NCBI RefSeq assembly: GCF_900155865.1
Contig: NZ_LT707006.1
Span: 3,450,577-3,514,576, forward strand
Origin: Bacteroides bouchesdurhonensis
GTDB lineage: Bacteria > Bacteroidota > Bacteroidia > Bacteroidales > Bacteroidaceae
Reading direction: 5' to 3'
DNA: 64,000 nt
The notes under the pieces were generated by a model. That model was not told the origin of the DNA and ran no database searches. It saw only the letters and a program-made list of their open reading frames with translations. The position numbers and the translations under genes are program-made. Below are positions 15,883-25,082 of this stretch, one piece after another; position 1 is the first letter of the stretch; every line of letters starts with the position of its first letter.

Positions 15883-17271
15883 ATGAGAGAGGGCGAACTG
15901 ACTTATGACGATTTTCTGCGCAGGCTGAACATTCAGGACGTGCTTATCGACGCGGGCTATCACCTGAACCGGCGCGACGGCCTGCGCTATCCCTCGTATG
16001 TCCGGTTGGACAGCGAGGGGCGGCGCATCCGCAACGACAAGTTCATTGTCACGCAGCAAGGGAAATGCTGTTTCAAACCGCAACAGCAGAAGTCGTATAA
16101 CATCATTTCCTTTATCAAGGAGCATCCGCATTTTTTTGCGGAATACCGTACAGGCGTGTCTCCCGACCGACTGGTAAACCTTGTCTGTAACCGGTTGCTG
16201 AACCATCCCGTCGCTGACCGGGACATCCGGATTATCCAGCCTAAACGGGATGTGAAGCCGTTTGACATGGCGGATTACGACATTCACCAGTTCAATCCGC
16301 AGGATCGGGCGACACAAAAGAAGTTCTATCCGTTCTTCAAGCATCGGGGCATCGACCTTTACACGCAGTATGCCTTTCATCGGAACTTCTGTCTGGCGAC
16401 GAAGCATCGTGAGGACGGCATGAAATACACCAACCTCGCCTTTCCGCTGACCGTTCCGAAAGATACGGGACAGGTTGTCGGTCTGGAAGAGCGAGGCCGC
16501 CCTCGCATGGATGGCAGCGGCAGTTATAAAGGGAAGGCGGAAGGGAGCAATTCGAGCCAAGGGTTATGGATTGCCAGCCCAGCCAAAACTACGCTTACCG
16601 AAGCCAAGCATATCTACTGGTTCGAGAGTGCATACGACGCGATGGCCTATTACCAGCTTCATCAGGCCAACGACAAGGATTTGCGGAAAGCGGTCTTCAT
16701 ATCTACCGGCGGTAACCCGACGGTGGAACAGATGCGGGGTGTCCTCACGCTCTCGCTTCCTGCCAAGCAACACATCTGTTTCGATACCGACCTTGCGGGA
16801 ATCGAGTTTGCCAAGAACCTGCAACAGGAGATGTACCGGGTTGTCCGTTCCACCATCGAGGAGACACCGGAGCGGAAGCCTTATCTGGATTCCGTTACTG
16901 ACGGCAAGAACCTCGATGAAGGTGACATAGACCTGTTGCCCGACGCTTTGCGGTCGAGCTACGGGAAATATGAATCCGCATGGGAAGAAGCCATGTCGAT
17001 GCGTTCGAGCGGCCTGTGCCATCCGGACGACATACGGGAACAGACGGATATCATGAACGGAAATTACAAGGAGTTCCGTGAAGGATTGCGGGAGTTCCTC
17101 GGTCTGGACAAGGCGAATGACGCCTCTTTTGTCCGTGAACAGCCTACCTATCCCAACAAGGACTGGAACGAACAGCTTTTGGCCGAGCAGAAACAGGAAG
17201 AGACGGTCGATGAGACACAGGCGAGAGAACAGTCACCGGAAGAGGAACAACAAACACACTTTCGCCGATGA
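15883..17271 (+). CDS. Toprim-domain DNA primase-like protein
   Basis: A 462-residue protein. The first 100 residues resemble the primase lead domain (YDDFLRRLNIQDVLIDAGYHLN) but lack the Cys-His zinc ligands of full CHC2 fingers. The Toprim fold is clear: IYWFESAYDAMAYYQLH with its Glu near residue 248, then FISTGGNPT, then ICFDTDLAGIEFAKNL with the D-x-D pair. Such primases on mobile elements start DNA synthesis on the transferred strand in the recipient. The C-terminal 40 residues are Glu/Gln-rich and disordered. It starts 3 bases after the previous gene and overlaps the next by 4 bases. Confidence 0.85.
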   Translation: MREGELTYDDFLRRLNIQDVLIDAGYHLNRRDGLRYPSYVRLDSEGRRIRNDKFIVTQQGKCCFKPQQQKSYNIISFIKEHPHFFAEYRTGVSPDRLVNLVCNRLLNHPVADRDIRIIQPKRDVKPFDMADYDIHQFNPQDRATQKKFYPFFKHRGIDLYTQYAFHRNFCLATKHREDGMKYTNLAFPLTVPKDTGQVVGLEERGRPRMDGSGSYKGKAEGSNSSQGLWIASPAKTTLTEAKHIYWFESAYDAMAYYQLHQANDKDLRKAVFISTGGNPTVEQMRGVLTLSLPAKQHICFDTDLAGIEFAKNLQQEMYRVVRSTIEETPERKPYLDSVTDGKNLDEGDIDLLPDALRSSYGKYESAWEEAMSMRSSGLCHPDDIREQTDIMNGNYKEFREGLREFLGLDKANDASFVREQPTYPNKDWNEQLLAEQKQEETVDETQAREQSPEEEQQTHFRR

Positions 17272-17765
17272 TGACCGATGCACCCACAGGACATTTCCAA
17301 AGTATCGTGCTGCAACCGCACGCCGGACAGTTCGTTATCGACGAGCTGCCCGCAATCGTATTGTGCTGTGCAGCATGGGTGTATGGTGGCATGGAGGGAC
17401 TGCCTCTGACAGCTCTTGCCGTATCGGTTGCCGCATTGCTTGCTTTGGTATTGCTGTACCGTTTCATCTATCTGCGCCGGACACGCTACCACATCGGTAG
17501 CGAGCAGCTTATCAGCAGGCATGGGGTGCTGTCCCGGAAGACGGACTACATGGAACAATACCGTATCGTGGACTTTGTGGAACACCAAAACCTCATGCAG
17601 CAGCTTTGCGGATTGAAGACGGTACGCATATTCTCGATGGACAGGAATACGCCCCGGCTTGATTTGGTAGGTATCAGACACAACTTCGATGTGGTAACGC
17701 TTATCCGGGAACGGGTCGAGTATAACAAACGAAAAAAGGGAATATATGAAATCACGAATCATTAG
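17268..17765 (+). CDS. Bacterial PH-domain membrane protein
   Basis: A 165-residue protein with two membrane segments (about residues 25-60, IVLCCAAWVYGG and LTALAVSVAALLALVLLYRF) followed by a YdbT-type bacterial PH domain (RTRYHIGSEQLISRHGVLSRKTDYMEQYRIVDF). The pattern is that of the bPH2 (DUF304) family, of unknown biochemical role at the membrane. It overlaps the primase by 4 bases and the next gene by 20 bases. The position just before two exported proteins suggests a part in the membrane side of the transfer apparatus, which is inference. Confidence 0.75.
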   Translation: MMTDAPTGHFQSIVLQPHAGQFVIDELPAIVLCCAAWVYGGMEGLPLTALAVSVAALLALVLLYRFIYLRRTRYHIGSEQLISRHGVLSRKTDYMEQYRIVDFVEHQNLMQQLCGLKTVRIFSMDRNTPRLDLVGIRHNFDVVTLIRERVEYNKRKKGIYEITNH

Positions 17766-18435
17766 CCTGGTCATTTTTGCCGTCTGCATGATGCCACACT
17801 GGGCGAAAGCACAAATCACGGCATCCAATCCGTTGGAATGGATGGCGTTGGCCGAGGGCAACGAGGTCATCAATGACCAGATAGAGAAACAGATAAACGG
17901 TCAGACGAAGACAGCGATGCTGCAGAACAGCATCGCCGCCGAGTTCAACCGCATTCACAAATGGGAGAAGCAATATAACAGCTATCTCAAGACGGCAAGC
18001 GGCTACGCTTCGTCGCTGAAAGCCTGCACCCACCTCTACAACGACGGCGTGAGAATCTTTCTCACGTTAGGGAAACTGGGCAACGCCATCAGGAACAACC
18101 CGCAGGGCATCATTGCCTCCATAAGCATGAACAACCTCTATATCGAGACGGCAACGGAACTGGTATCGGTCTTCACACTCCTGAATGACGCAGTGGCCAA
18201 GGGCGGCAAAGAGAATATGCTCACGGGAGCGGAACGCAGCAAGACCCTGTGGGCGTTGAACGACAAACTTTCGGCTTTCAGCCGGAAGCTACACCTGCTC
18301 TACCTGAGCATACGATACTATACCCTCAATGACATGTGGAACAATGTGACGGCCGGGATGCTCGACCGCAACAATGGGGAGGCGGCACGGATGGCCATGA
18401 CCCGTTGGCGCAGGGCTGCCGTCCTCGCACGATAA
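17746..18435 (+). CDS. Exported transfer-operon protein (paralogue of the next gene)
   Basis: A 229-residue protein with a signal peptide (MKSRIISLVIFAVCMMPHWAKA, cleavage after AKA) and a helical mature part. It shares layout with the following gene: an early helix pair, EFNRIHKWEKQYNSYL, and a C-terminal pattern of LNDMWNNV followed by AARMAMTRWRRAA. That matches the neighbour's MGDIWREI followed by VEAAKRRWRQI. Export plus tandem duplication in a transfer operon recalls VirB5/TraK-type periplasmic factors, but I cannot show homology. It overlaps the PH-domain gene by 20 bases. Confidence 0.75.
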   Translation: MKSRIISLVIFAVCMMPHWAKAQITASNPLEWMALAEGNEVINDQIEKQINGQTKTAMLQNSIAAEFNRIHKWEKQYNSYLKTASGYASSLKACTHLYNDGVRIFLTLGKLGNAIRNNPQGIIASISMNNLYIETATELVSVFTLLNDAVAKGGKENMLTGAERSKTLWALNDKLSAFSRKLHLLYLSIRYYTLNDMWNNVTAGMLDRNNGEAARMAMTRWRRAAVLAR

Positions 18436-18449
18436 AAACGGAACTGACA

Positions 18450-19133
18450 ATGAAACGGACGATTTGGATAGGCATCTTATTGTTGTGCATCGGCATCGGC
18501 AAGGCACGGGCGCAAAACGACCCTGTACTGGCCGGAATGATCCTGCTCTATACCGACAAGGCGGAAAAGGAGCTGAAGAAACAGGAGAAAGTCATGCTGA
18601 TGCAGACCACCGGACACCTGTGGACGAAAGAGGAAGTGAAAGCCACGACCGACCTGCAACGGGAGTTCAACAGCTATCTGGACTCTTTCCGGTCGATAGT
18701 CTGCTACGCGGCGCAGATATACGGTTTCTATCACGAAATATCGAAGCTGACGGATAACATGGGTGACTTTACCAGACAGGTGAGCCGGAACAGCTCCCAT
18801 GCGTTGGCCGTCGCCCTCTCCACGCAACGAAACCGGATTTACCGGGAACTGATCATGAACAGCGTGGAGATTGTGAACGACATCCGCATGGCGTGCCTTT
18901 CGGACAACAAGATGACGGAGAAAGAGCGCATGGAAATCGTATTCGGCATCCGTCCGAAGCTCAAGATGATGAACAAGAAACTGCAACGGCTGACCAAGGC
19001 GGTGAAGTACACGACAATGGGCGACATCTGGCGTGAAATCGACGAGGGAGCACGTCCGGTGGCCGGCAAACGGGACATAGTGGAAGCTGCCAAGCGACGC
19101 TGGCGGCAGATTGGAAGAAATGTAAGACCTTAA
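18450..19133 (+). CDS. Exported transfer-operon protein (second paralogue)
   Basis: A 227-residue exported protein. The ATG at 18450, 14 bases after the previous stop, gives a good signal peptide (MKRTIWIGILLLCIGIGKARA). The mature part is helical, with EFNSYLDSFRSIVCYAAQIYGFY matching the previous gene's EFNRIHKWEKQYNSYL region in place and type. The end carries WREIDEGA and AAKRRWRQIGRNVRP. The pair probably arose by tandem duplication and diverged far. Periplasmic location is firm; the role in transfer is inferred from position only. Confidence 0.75.
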   Translation: MKRTIWIGILLLCIGIGKARAQNDPVLAGMILLYTDKAEKELKKQEKVMLMQTTGHLWTKEEVKATTDLQREFNSYLDSFRSIVCYAAQIYGFYHEISKLTDNMGDFTRQVSRNSSHALAVALSTQRNRIYRELIMNSVEIVNDIRMACLSDNKMTEKERMEIVFGIRPKLKMMNKKLQRLTKAVKYTTMGDIWREIDEGARPVAGKRDIVEAAKRRWRQIGRNVRP

Positions 19134-19147
19134 AAAACAGACAATGT

Positions 19148-19813
19148 ATGGGCGTTTGGAGTACACTATTGAAATATGGCGGCAAGGCCGCAAAAGGTGT
19201 CGGTACGGCAACGGCGGCTACCGGCAAAAGTATGGGTAAGGCAGTGCTGCACCCTTCGCAGACCTTGCGTGGTGCAGGACAGGCAGTCAAGACAGCGACT
19301 ATCGGCGGTGCGGTCGGTTATGTGGGCTGGGAGAAGCTGACCACCGACAAAAGCGTGGTGCGTATCGTGAGCGATGCCGTTGTGGGCGAATCCGTCACGG
19401 ATACCATTGCAGGCACGGCGGACGGCGTGCGTGAACTAACGGGCAAGGCCGGAGAAGCCGTCAGTTCGGTCAGCGGTGCGGTAACCGGCATCGACAACAA
19501 ACTGAACGGCGTGTCGAACTTTTTGCGACAGGCCTCCGGTGGCGGAGGTCTTGATATGTTCGGCAACTTTTTCCGCAACCTTGGCAGCGGCAACGTGTCA
19601 GGGTTGAGCATCGCCGGACTGGTTGCGGCGGCGTTCCTCATATTCGGACGCTTCGGCTGGCTGGGCAAGATTGCCGGCGCATTTCTCGGCATGATGCTCA
19701 TCGGCAACAATGCGGGTGTCTTCCGCACGCCGGAGACAGAAAACGTGCAACGTACCCGTACACCTGACTTTTCGGCAGGGGAACAGGCACATGGCGGAGG
19801 AATGAGAAGATAG
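19148..19813 (+). CDS. Gly/Ala-rich membrane protein of the transfer operon
   Basis: A 221-residue protein with no signal peptide. The first 60 residues are rich in Gly, Ala, Lys and Thr (GGKAAKGVGTATAATGKSMG), the middle is a string of Val/Thr/Gly-rich helices, and residues 150-190 form two membrane segments (LSIAGLVAAAFLIFGRFG, IAGAFLGMMLIGNNAG). The tail is polar. Low-complexity amphipathic proteins of this type occur in transfer operons of Bacteroidetes elements; no domain is recognised. It lies 14 bases after the previous gene and 24 before the M23-like gene. Confidence 0.7.
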   Translation: MGVWSTLLKYGGKAAKGVGTATAATGKSMGKAVLHPSQTLRGAGQAVKTATIGGAVGYVGWEKLTTDKSVVRIVSDAVVGESVTDTIAGTADGVRELTGKAGEAVSSVSGAVTGIDNKLNGVSNFLRQASGGGGLDMFGNFFRNLGSGNVSGLSIAGLVAAAFLIFGRFGWLGKIAGAFLGMMLIGNNAGVFRTPETENVQRTRTPDFSAGEQAHGGGMRR

Positions 19814-19837
19814 AATACGAATCAAAATGGAAACAGC

Positions 19838-20973
19838 ATGAAATATACAGAAGAAATGATCCTGCAATCCGATAGCGGTTATTGTATGCCTTTCGAGGAA
19901 CAGCAGGGCAAAGACGTGGAGCTGTCGCTCGGCTACGGCGAACAGACCGACCCGGTGACGGGCGAGAAATTCTTTCATCACGGCATTGACTTCAACGTGC
20001 GGTGCTATATGCTTTCCGCCCTTGCCAGCGGCATTGTGTCGGGCGTGGGCAACGATTCCGGACACGGCATCTGCCAGACCATCCGCTACGGGGAATATGA
20101 GGTGACATACGGAAACCTGTCCAATGTCTTCGCCCAATTCGGACAGCGTGTAAAGGCCGGACAGACGGTAGCTTTGAGCGGTGACAAACTGCACATGACC
20201 GTCCGCTTCAAGGGCGAGGAACTGAATCCGTTGGAATTCTTGACAATGCTGTACGGGAATATCCAGGCAATGCGTCAGGCCGGCGGACACGAAACCGACT
20301 ATCCCTCCGGTGTAGAGATGGAACTGGGAACCGATTATGACCGGGATAAGAGAGAGATAGAGGAACTGATGCTGCGCTTCCTGCCGCACTATATGGAGGA
20401 TTTGCGGCATGGAGCATACACCTTGCCCCGAAATACGGAGCAGTCGCTACGCCACATCTTCACGGTGGGTGCGATGAAGGAGTATTTCTACGAGAATATG
20501 CCGAGCATGGCCAATCCGCTCGGACTGGGACATAAGGCCATGCCGCTGGCCTGCAAGGTGCAGAACCTCCTGATTGCGGATTTCCTGCATTACCTCGCCC
20601 TGCGGCATGATGTGTACCTCTCCACTGCGGGCAGTGACATAAAAAAAAACTCCATGACGAAGCCCTGACCTATGGCGGCATCATAGACCCGTTGGCGGAA
20701 CTGGACATCGACATACAGAGTTTCGACATACCGAGGCTTGTCACGGTCTATCCCGACCGGGCGGGTGTGCGCTGGTGGACGAAGGCATGGTTCAACAACA
20801 GGGAAGAGGGCGAGACATCCGTCGAAATCGAACGGGAGCAGGCGATACGGTTCATGCAGGACAACATCGAAAAGGACGCATGGCTGGAAGAGTTCTTTCC
20901 CCGGCAGATGGAGGTTTACCACAACGCCATCGAGCAGACGAAAGAACAGTTATTGAAACAGATAAATATATAA
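19838..20973 (+). CDS. M23-like protein read through a -1 frameshift on A9
   Basis: The first frame (19838-20668) encodes an M23/LytM-like domain (FHHGIDFNVRCYML, GDKLHMTVRFKGEELNP) and a helical region up to VYLSTAGSDIKK, then stops soon after. A second frame continues without a gap (LHDEALTYGGIIDPLAELD to the stop at 20973). The switch is -1 and falls on a run of nine A (20641-20649) read ATA AAA AAA AAC, which contains the slippery heptamer A-AAA-AAC. Joined, the protein has about 378 residues. There is no signal peptide, unlike the peptidase at 12409. One missing A through mutation or sequencing error would look the same. The HxxxD and HxH ligands are both present. Confidence 0.75.
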
Positions 20974-20981
20974 TACACAAT

Positions 20982-22781
20982 ATGGATGGAATCAAACATA
21001 GCCGGCAATTCGCAGAAATGGAACGCCTCGTGAGCGACTATTTCCACTGCCACCTTGCGCCCGTCATGTCGAAGACACAGGCTTACCTCACGAAGAAACA
21101 GGGCGAGGAAATGAGGGAGTATTCCACCTCTTTGGGCGGCATACTCAGCGCGATGGCGTCTGCGGCACAGCCGATGGGCGACCCGTACCAGGTACTCAAG
21201 GTCACGGGCGAATGGAACTCGAAGACAACGGAGGACTATATCGGAATGTGCAAGGCGGAGATTACCGGCTCCAAAGAGATACAGCAAGACCTCGCATACA
21301 TGGCCGGGCAATGGCGCGATACTGTCGTGCAGGAAATCGGGCGCAAGCGTTACGATGAACTGTCGGAACAATTAGGCGGCGACCTTGCCTATGCCTATAT
21401 GGACTACCGGGTGGAGGAACTGATGATCGACCGGCTGGTCAAGGAGCGTATGCCGAAATCGTCAGCCGACTACATCATCCGCAAAGCCGCAGAATCAAGC
21501 CTGCTTGGACTTTCGCAGACCTTCAACCGCTCGCCGCTTGCTGTGGAAATCGAGGCACGGGGCGAAGCCGCCTACCGTCCGAAAGGATGGGAAAAAGGCG
21601 CGGGTCGGGTACTGGGCGCAACGGCAGATACCGTGATGATGGGAGGCGTGGGTTCGTGGGCAACACTGGCGAAGTTTGTCGGGGCGGACGTGGCTATCTC
21701 GGCAGTCGCCTCACGCTTCGAGCCTGAAAAGCCTGATACGCTTTCTGTGGAAGAGTGTATAAGCAAAGGGGTGTTCGGCAGCGAACGGAACGTATTTACG
21801 GACTTCCGCAAGGAGGCTGCAACGGTACAGACGGGTGACAGTGCGCTCATCGTGGCCGCCAACGAGCGGTTGAAGAAGAAAATACCGGTGATGGATTTCA
21901 GTTTCCCGAAGTGGATGCAGACACCAAAGTTTACCCCTTTCCAAATGCCAGAAATACCCGGACACCCTGAAAAGAAGAATGAACGTGCCGAACGGTACAA
22001 GGATGTGCCGCTGGTCGTCGCTCCCGGACAGGAAGAAGCCTATTTGAAGCATTTGGAGAAATATAAGAATGCAACGGCTGTAACTGCCAAAAAGGAATCA
22101 ACGCAGCCGGAGACGGAACAGAGGGAAAAAGTGGAGAAAGAGGAACGGCAGGTGGTTATTCCACGTGAGGAAGAAAAGCAAGAGAGAGAGGCTGTGCAGA
22201 CCAACACGAACGGATGGAGCGGATTGCTCAGTACGTTGGGATTAGAGGGATTGGGCGATATCACGGGCAACCTCGGATATGTCATGGCCATGCTGCCCGA
22301 CATCCTGTTGGGGGCTTTTACCGGCAAGACACAATCGTTGCGCTTTGGGGACAACCTGCTGCCGATAGCGAGTATTGTGGCCGGTCTGTTCGTGCGTAAC
22401 CCGCTGCTGAAGATGCTCCTTGTCGGTCTGGGCGGCGCAAACCTGCTGAACAAGGCGGGACACGAGGCTTTGGGGCGACCCATGCCGTCCGCTGCCGAAC
22501 AGACGGAGAACCAGTACCGCCGTTATCCCGATGAACCGCTCAATCCCCGTATTGTGAACCCGGTACTGCAAGGCAGTACGCTCATCGCCACGATAGACCG
22601 TGTGCCTTGTACCATCCAGCTCACGCCGACCGTCGCGGAGGCTTACCGTGCAGGGGCATTGCCGCTGAACACGCTGGCGAACGCCGTGCTTGCCAAGAGC
22701 GACCAGTTGCGCCATATCGCTTCGCAGAATTACGATGACGGACAGCGGGAAACGGTCGTGCGTACACGGGGCATCCAATAA
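20982..22781 (+). CDS. Large operon protein of unknown function, 599 aa
   Basis: The ATG at 20982 follows the previous stop by 8 bases. The protein has a helical N-terminal half with conserved-looking charged helices (MERLVSDYFHCHLAPVMSKT; DLAYAYMDYRVEELMIDRLV), a Gly-rich hydrophobic stretch near residue 215 (TVMMGGVGSWATLAKFVGADVAISA), a long Lys/Glu-rich linker (residues about 350-420) and a C-terminal domain with two more hydrophobic stretches (LLPIASIVAGLFVRNPLLKMLLVGLGG). It looks membrane-associated. The C-terminal part (GSTLIATIDRVPCTIQLTPT) resembles a small beta domain. No family is recognised. Confidence 0.7.
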   Translation: MDGIKHSRQFAEMERLVSDYFHCHLAPVMSKTQAYLTKKQGEEMREYSTSLGGILSAMASAAQPMGDPYQVLKVTGEWNSKTTEDYIGMCKAEITGSKEIQQDLAYMAGQWRDTVVQEIGRKRYDELSEQLGGDLAYAYMDYRVEELMIDRLVKERMPKSSADYIIRKAAESSLLGLSQTFNRSPLAVEIEARGEAAYRPKGWEKGAGRVLGATADTVMMGGVGSWATLAKFVGADVAISAVASRFEPEKPDTLSVEECISKGVFGSERNVFTDFRKEAATVQTGDSALIVAANERLKKKIPVMDFSFPKWMQTPKFTPFQMPEIPGHPEKKNERAERYKDVPLVVAPGQEEAYLKHLEKYKNATAVTAKKESTQPETEQREKVEKEERQVVIPREEEKQEREAVQTNTNGWSGLLSTLGLEGLGDITGNLGYVMAMLPDILLGAFTGKTQSLRFGDNLLPIASIVAGLFVRNPLLKMLLVGLGGANLLNKAGHEALGRPMPSAAEQTENQYRRYPDEPLNPRIVNPVLQGSTLIATIDRVPCTIQLTPTVAEAYRAGALPLNTLANAVLAKSDQLRHIASQNYDDGQRETVVRTRGIQ

Positions 22782-22808
22782 TTCCATGAACAATAAAAGC
22801 ATGATGAT

Positions 22809-25070
22809 ATGAAAGAAAAGTCGCAAATCGAGAAGAAAGCCGAGGCAAGGCAGGCGGAACTGCTGTCTGCCGCACTGAGCGGGGCGTCGAACGCTGGCGG
22901 CCATTGGCTCAACGTATCGGGCAAGGGATTTCCCCGGCTCTATCCGCAAGGGGTCTCGGCCAGCCCGTTCAATGCCCTCTTTATGGCCTTGCATTCGGAC
23001 AATAACGGATGCAAGACCAACCTGTTCACGCTTTACAGTGAAACCAAGGTACGGGGTGCTGCGGTGCGGGAGCATGAGCAGGGCGTACCGTTCCTGTTCT
23101 ATAACTGGAACAAGTATGTCAACCGGAACAATCCGGATGAGACCATCGACCGTACCGCCTATCTCCAATTGGACGAAGAGCATAAGGCACAGTTCAAGGG
23201 TGTCCACAACCGGGAGATCCGCACGCTTTTCAATATCGACCAGACGACGTTGCCCTACGTTGACAAGCCGGCTTACGAGGATGCGGTAAAGCAGGATGGC
23301 AGTGTTCAGGAAAGAGGATATACCGAGGCGGACAACCGCAGGTTGCGCACCCGGTTCAACGACTTTCTATTGAAGATGCGGGACAACCTCGTTCCCGTGC
23401 GCTCGGACGGTAGCGGAGTTCCTCATTACGAGACGGACAAAGATGCGGTCTATATGCCGCGTCAAAAGGATTTTGAACATTACCACGATTATATGCAGGA
23501 AGCCTTGCGGCAGATCGTGAGTGCTACGGGGCATCAACAGCGGCTCGCCCGTGAAGGCATGGTCATGAAGAACGGCGTGGCCCCGTCGGAGGATGCGGTA
23601 AAATATGAAAGGTTGGTCGTGGAACTGGCTTCGGGTATCAAAATGCTGGAACTGGGACTGCCCGCCCGTCTGTCCGATGCAAGCCTGAAGACGGTGGATT
23701 ACTGGTGCCGGGAGTTCAAGGAAAATCCGTGTATGATGGACGCTCTCGAAAGCGACGTGAACAATGCGCTTGATGTTATCCGAAAAGCGGAACGGGGCGA
23801 GAAAATTGAGTACGCCACCCTGCGAAACAGACGGCAGACCACGACCATGCAGGAACAGATGCACAAGCATTACTTTGTGGCGAATGAAATCCGCCAGCAC
23901 CCGGACAAGGCGGCGAAAAGCATCGTCCTCGTCATAGACCGGGAGGCAAAATCGGCAGATGTCATTTTGCCGGCAGGAGCTTCGACCGAGGCGAACAACG
24001 AGATTCCCGGCATGAACAAGGGACGTATCGAACGGGCATTGCAGAAAGAGGGTATCGAGCAGGTGCGTTTCTATAATACTGACGGTGCATTGGGCTACAG
24101 ACCCGATGACAGCTATTTCAATGAAAAAATGGTGACACTGGCCCGGTTAAGGAACTACACGTTGGAAAAGCTCTCCACGCTGGACGTGTCGGAGGCGGTC
24201 AGACGGGCGAATGAGGTCGGGTTCGATGCCGTGCAGATGATTCAGGACGACAAGAACCGTTGGGCACTCTATATCAAGCCGGAAAACAAGGAGGGGTACA
24301 GCGTCTATCCCGATAAGGAGGATGTGAACCGTTTTTTCTCCACGCTCAAGCAGGCGATGGACAACATCGACAAGGTACGGATGGAGCTGGCGCACAAGTA
24401 TTATGCACTGGCGGAGGTCAAGCCCGACCTGAAAGTGGATTTGTTCGGCAGCGATACGCCGGAGATTGACCTGAACCGTATTCAGCGTGTTGCCATCTTC
24501 AAGACCAGGCAGGATGGAATCCAGTGTGTGGCAACCATCGACGGACAAAAGCTGCAGCCCCGCAGCGTCACTCCACAGCAGTGGCAACGGATGTGGGTGG
24601 CGGAAGACCGGGACGGCTACAAGCGGCATTTGGCGGCCACGCTGTTTGCCGATGTGCTGCAAAAGGGACAATCCGTCGGGGAACAGAAAGCGGAAGAGCA
24701 GGTACGGCAACAGAATGAGACGGTGCCGGAAAATCGGTCGGAAGAGACGAATGATGAAAATATGTCTCCGAAACGGCAGTTTTGGGACAACCTCAAGGAA
24801 AAGCATCCCGACGCCCTGTATCTGATTCGTGCAGGAGAAGTGTACCGGCTTTATAATGAGGATGCGGCAAAGGGAGCAAAAATACTGGGAATTACGGTCA
24901 AGGAATATCCGGAACATGGATTTTCGACTTTCGCAGAGTTCCCAAGGACGCAACTGGACAGCTATCTGCCCAAACTTGTCCGTGCCGGTGAGCGTGTCGC
25001 CATCAGTGAGATAGAGCTACAGGATAAACGGCAGGACGAGCAGGAAACACATAGGGGTATTCATAGATAA
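22809..25070 (+). CDS. Large protein with an ArdC-like N-terminal domain, 753 aa
   Basis: The N-terminal 170 residues look like the ssDNA-binding domain of ArdC (DUF1738): GVSASPFNALFMALHSD, then GVPFLFYNWNKYVNRNNP, a pattern also seen in the ArdC gene at 27525. No zinc-peptidase motif HExxH follows. The middle is helical with an RYGDP-type nothing recognised, and the C-terminal part has two units with similar wording (KEYPEHGFSTFAEFP). It is cotranscribed with the neighbours. A DNA-binding role in transfer is likely from the N-terminal domain; the rest is unknown. Confidence 0.65.
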   Translation: MKEKSQIEKKAEARQAELLSAALSGASNAGGHWLNVSGKGFPRLYPQGVSASPFNALFMALHSDNNGCKTNLFTLYSETKVRGAAVREHEQGVPFLFYNWNKYVNRNNPDETIDRTAYLQLDEEHKAQFKGVHNREIRTLFNIDQTTLPYVDKPAYEDAVKQDGSVQERGYTEADNRRLRTRFNDFLLKMRDNLVPVRSDGSGVPHYETDKDAVYMPRQKDFEHYHDYMQEALRQIVSATGHQQRLAREGMVMKNGVAPSEDAVKYERLVVELASGIKMLELGLPARLSDASLKTVDYWCREFKENPCMMDALESDVNNALDVIRKAERGEKIEYATLRNRRQTTTMQEQMHKHYFVANEIRQHPDKAAKSIVLVIDREAKSADVILPAGASTEANNEIPGMNKGRIERALQKEGIEQVRFYNTDGALGYRPDDSYFNEKMVTLARLRNYTLEKLSTLDVSEAVRRANEVGFDAVQMIQDDKNRWALYIKPENKEGYSVYPDKEDVNRFFSTLKQAMDNIDKVRMELAHKYYALAEVKPDLKVDLFGSDTPEIDLNRIQRVAIFKTRQDGIQCVATIDGQKLQPRSVTPQQWQRMWVAEDRDGYKRHLAATLFADVLQKGQSVGEQKAEEQVRQQNETVPENRSEETNDENMSPKRQFWDNLKEKHPDALYLIRAGEVYRLYNEDAAKGAKILGITVKEYPEHGFSTFAEFPRTQLDSYLPKLVRAGERVAISEIELQDKRQDEQETHRGIHR

Positions 25071-25082
25071 GGAGTGACGATT

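Noticed and set aside
14407..16560. A 717-codon leftward open frame across the operon
   Set aside because: It is the mirror of GC-rich coding frames on the other strand. The rightward genes there have family motifs, such as the Toprim primase, and natural spacing.
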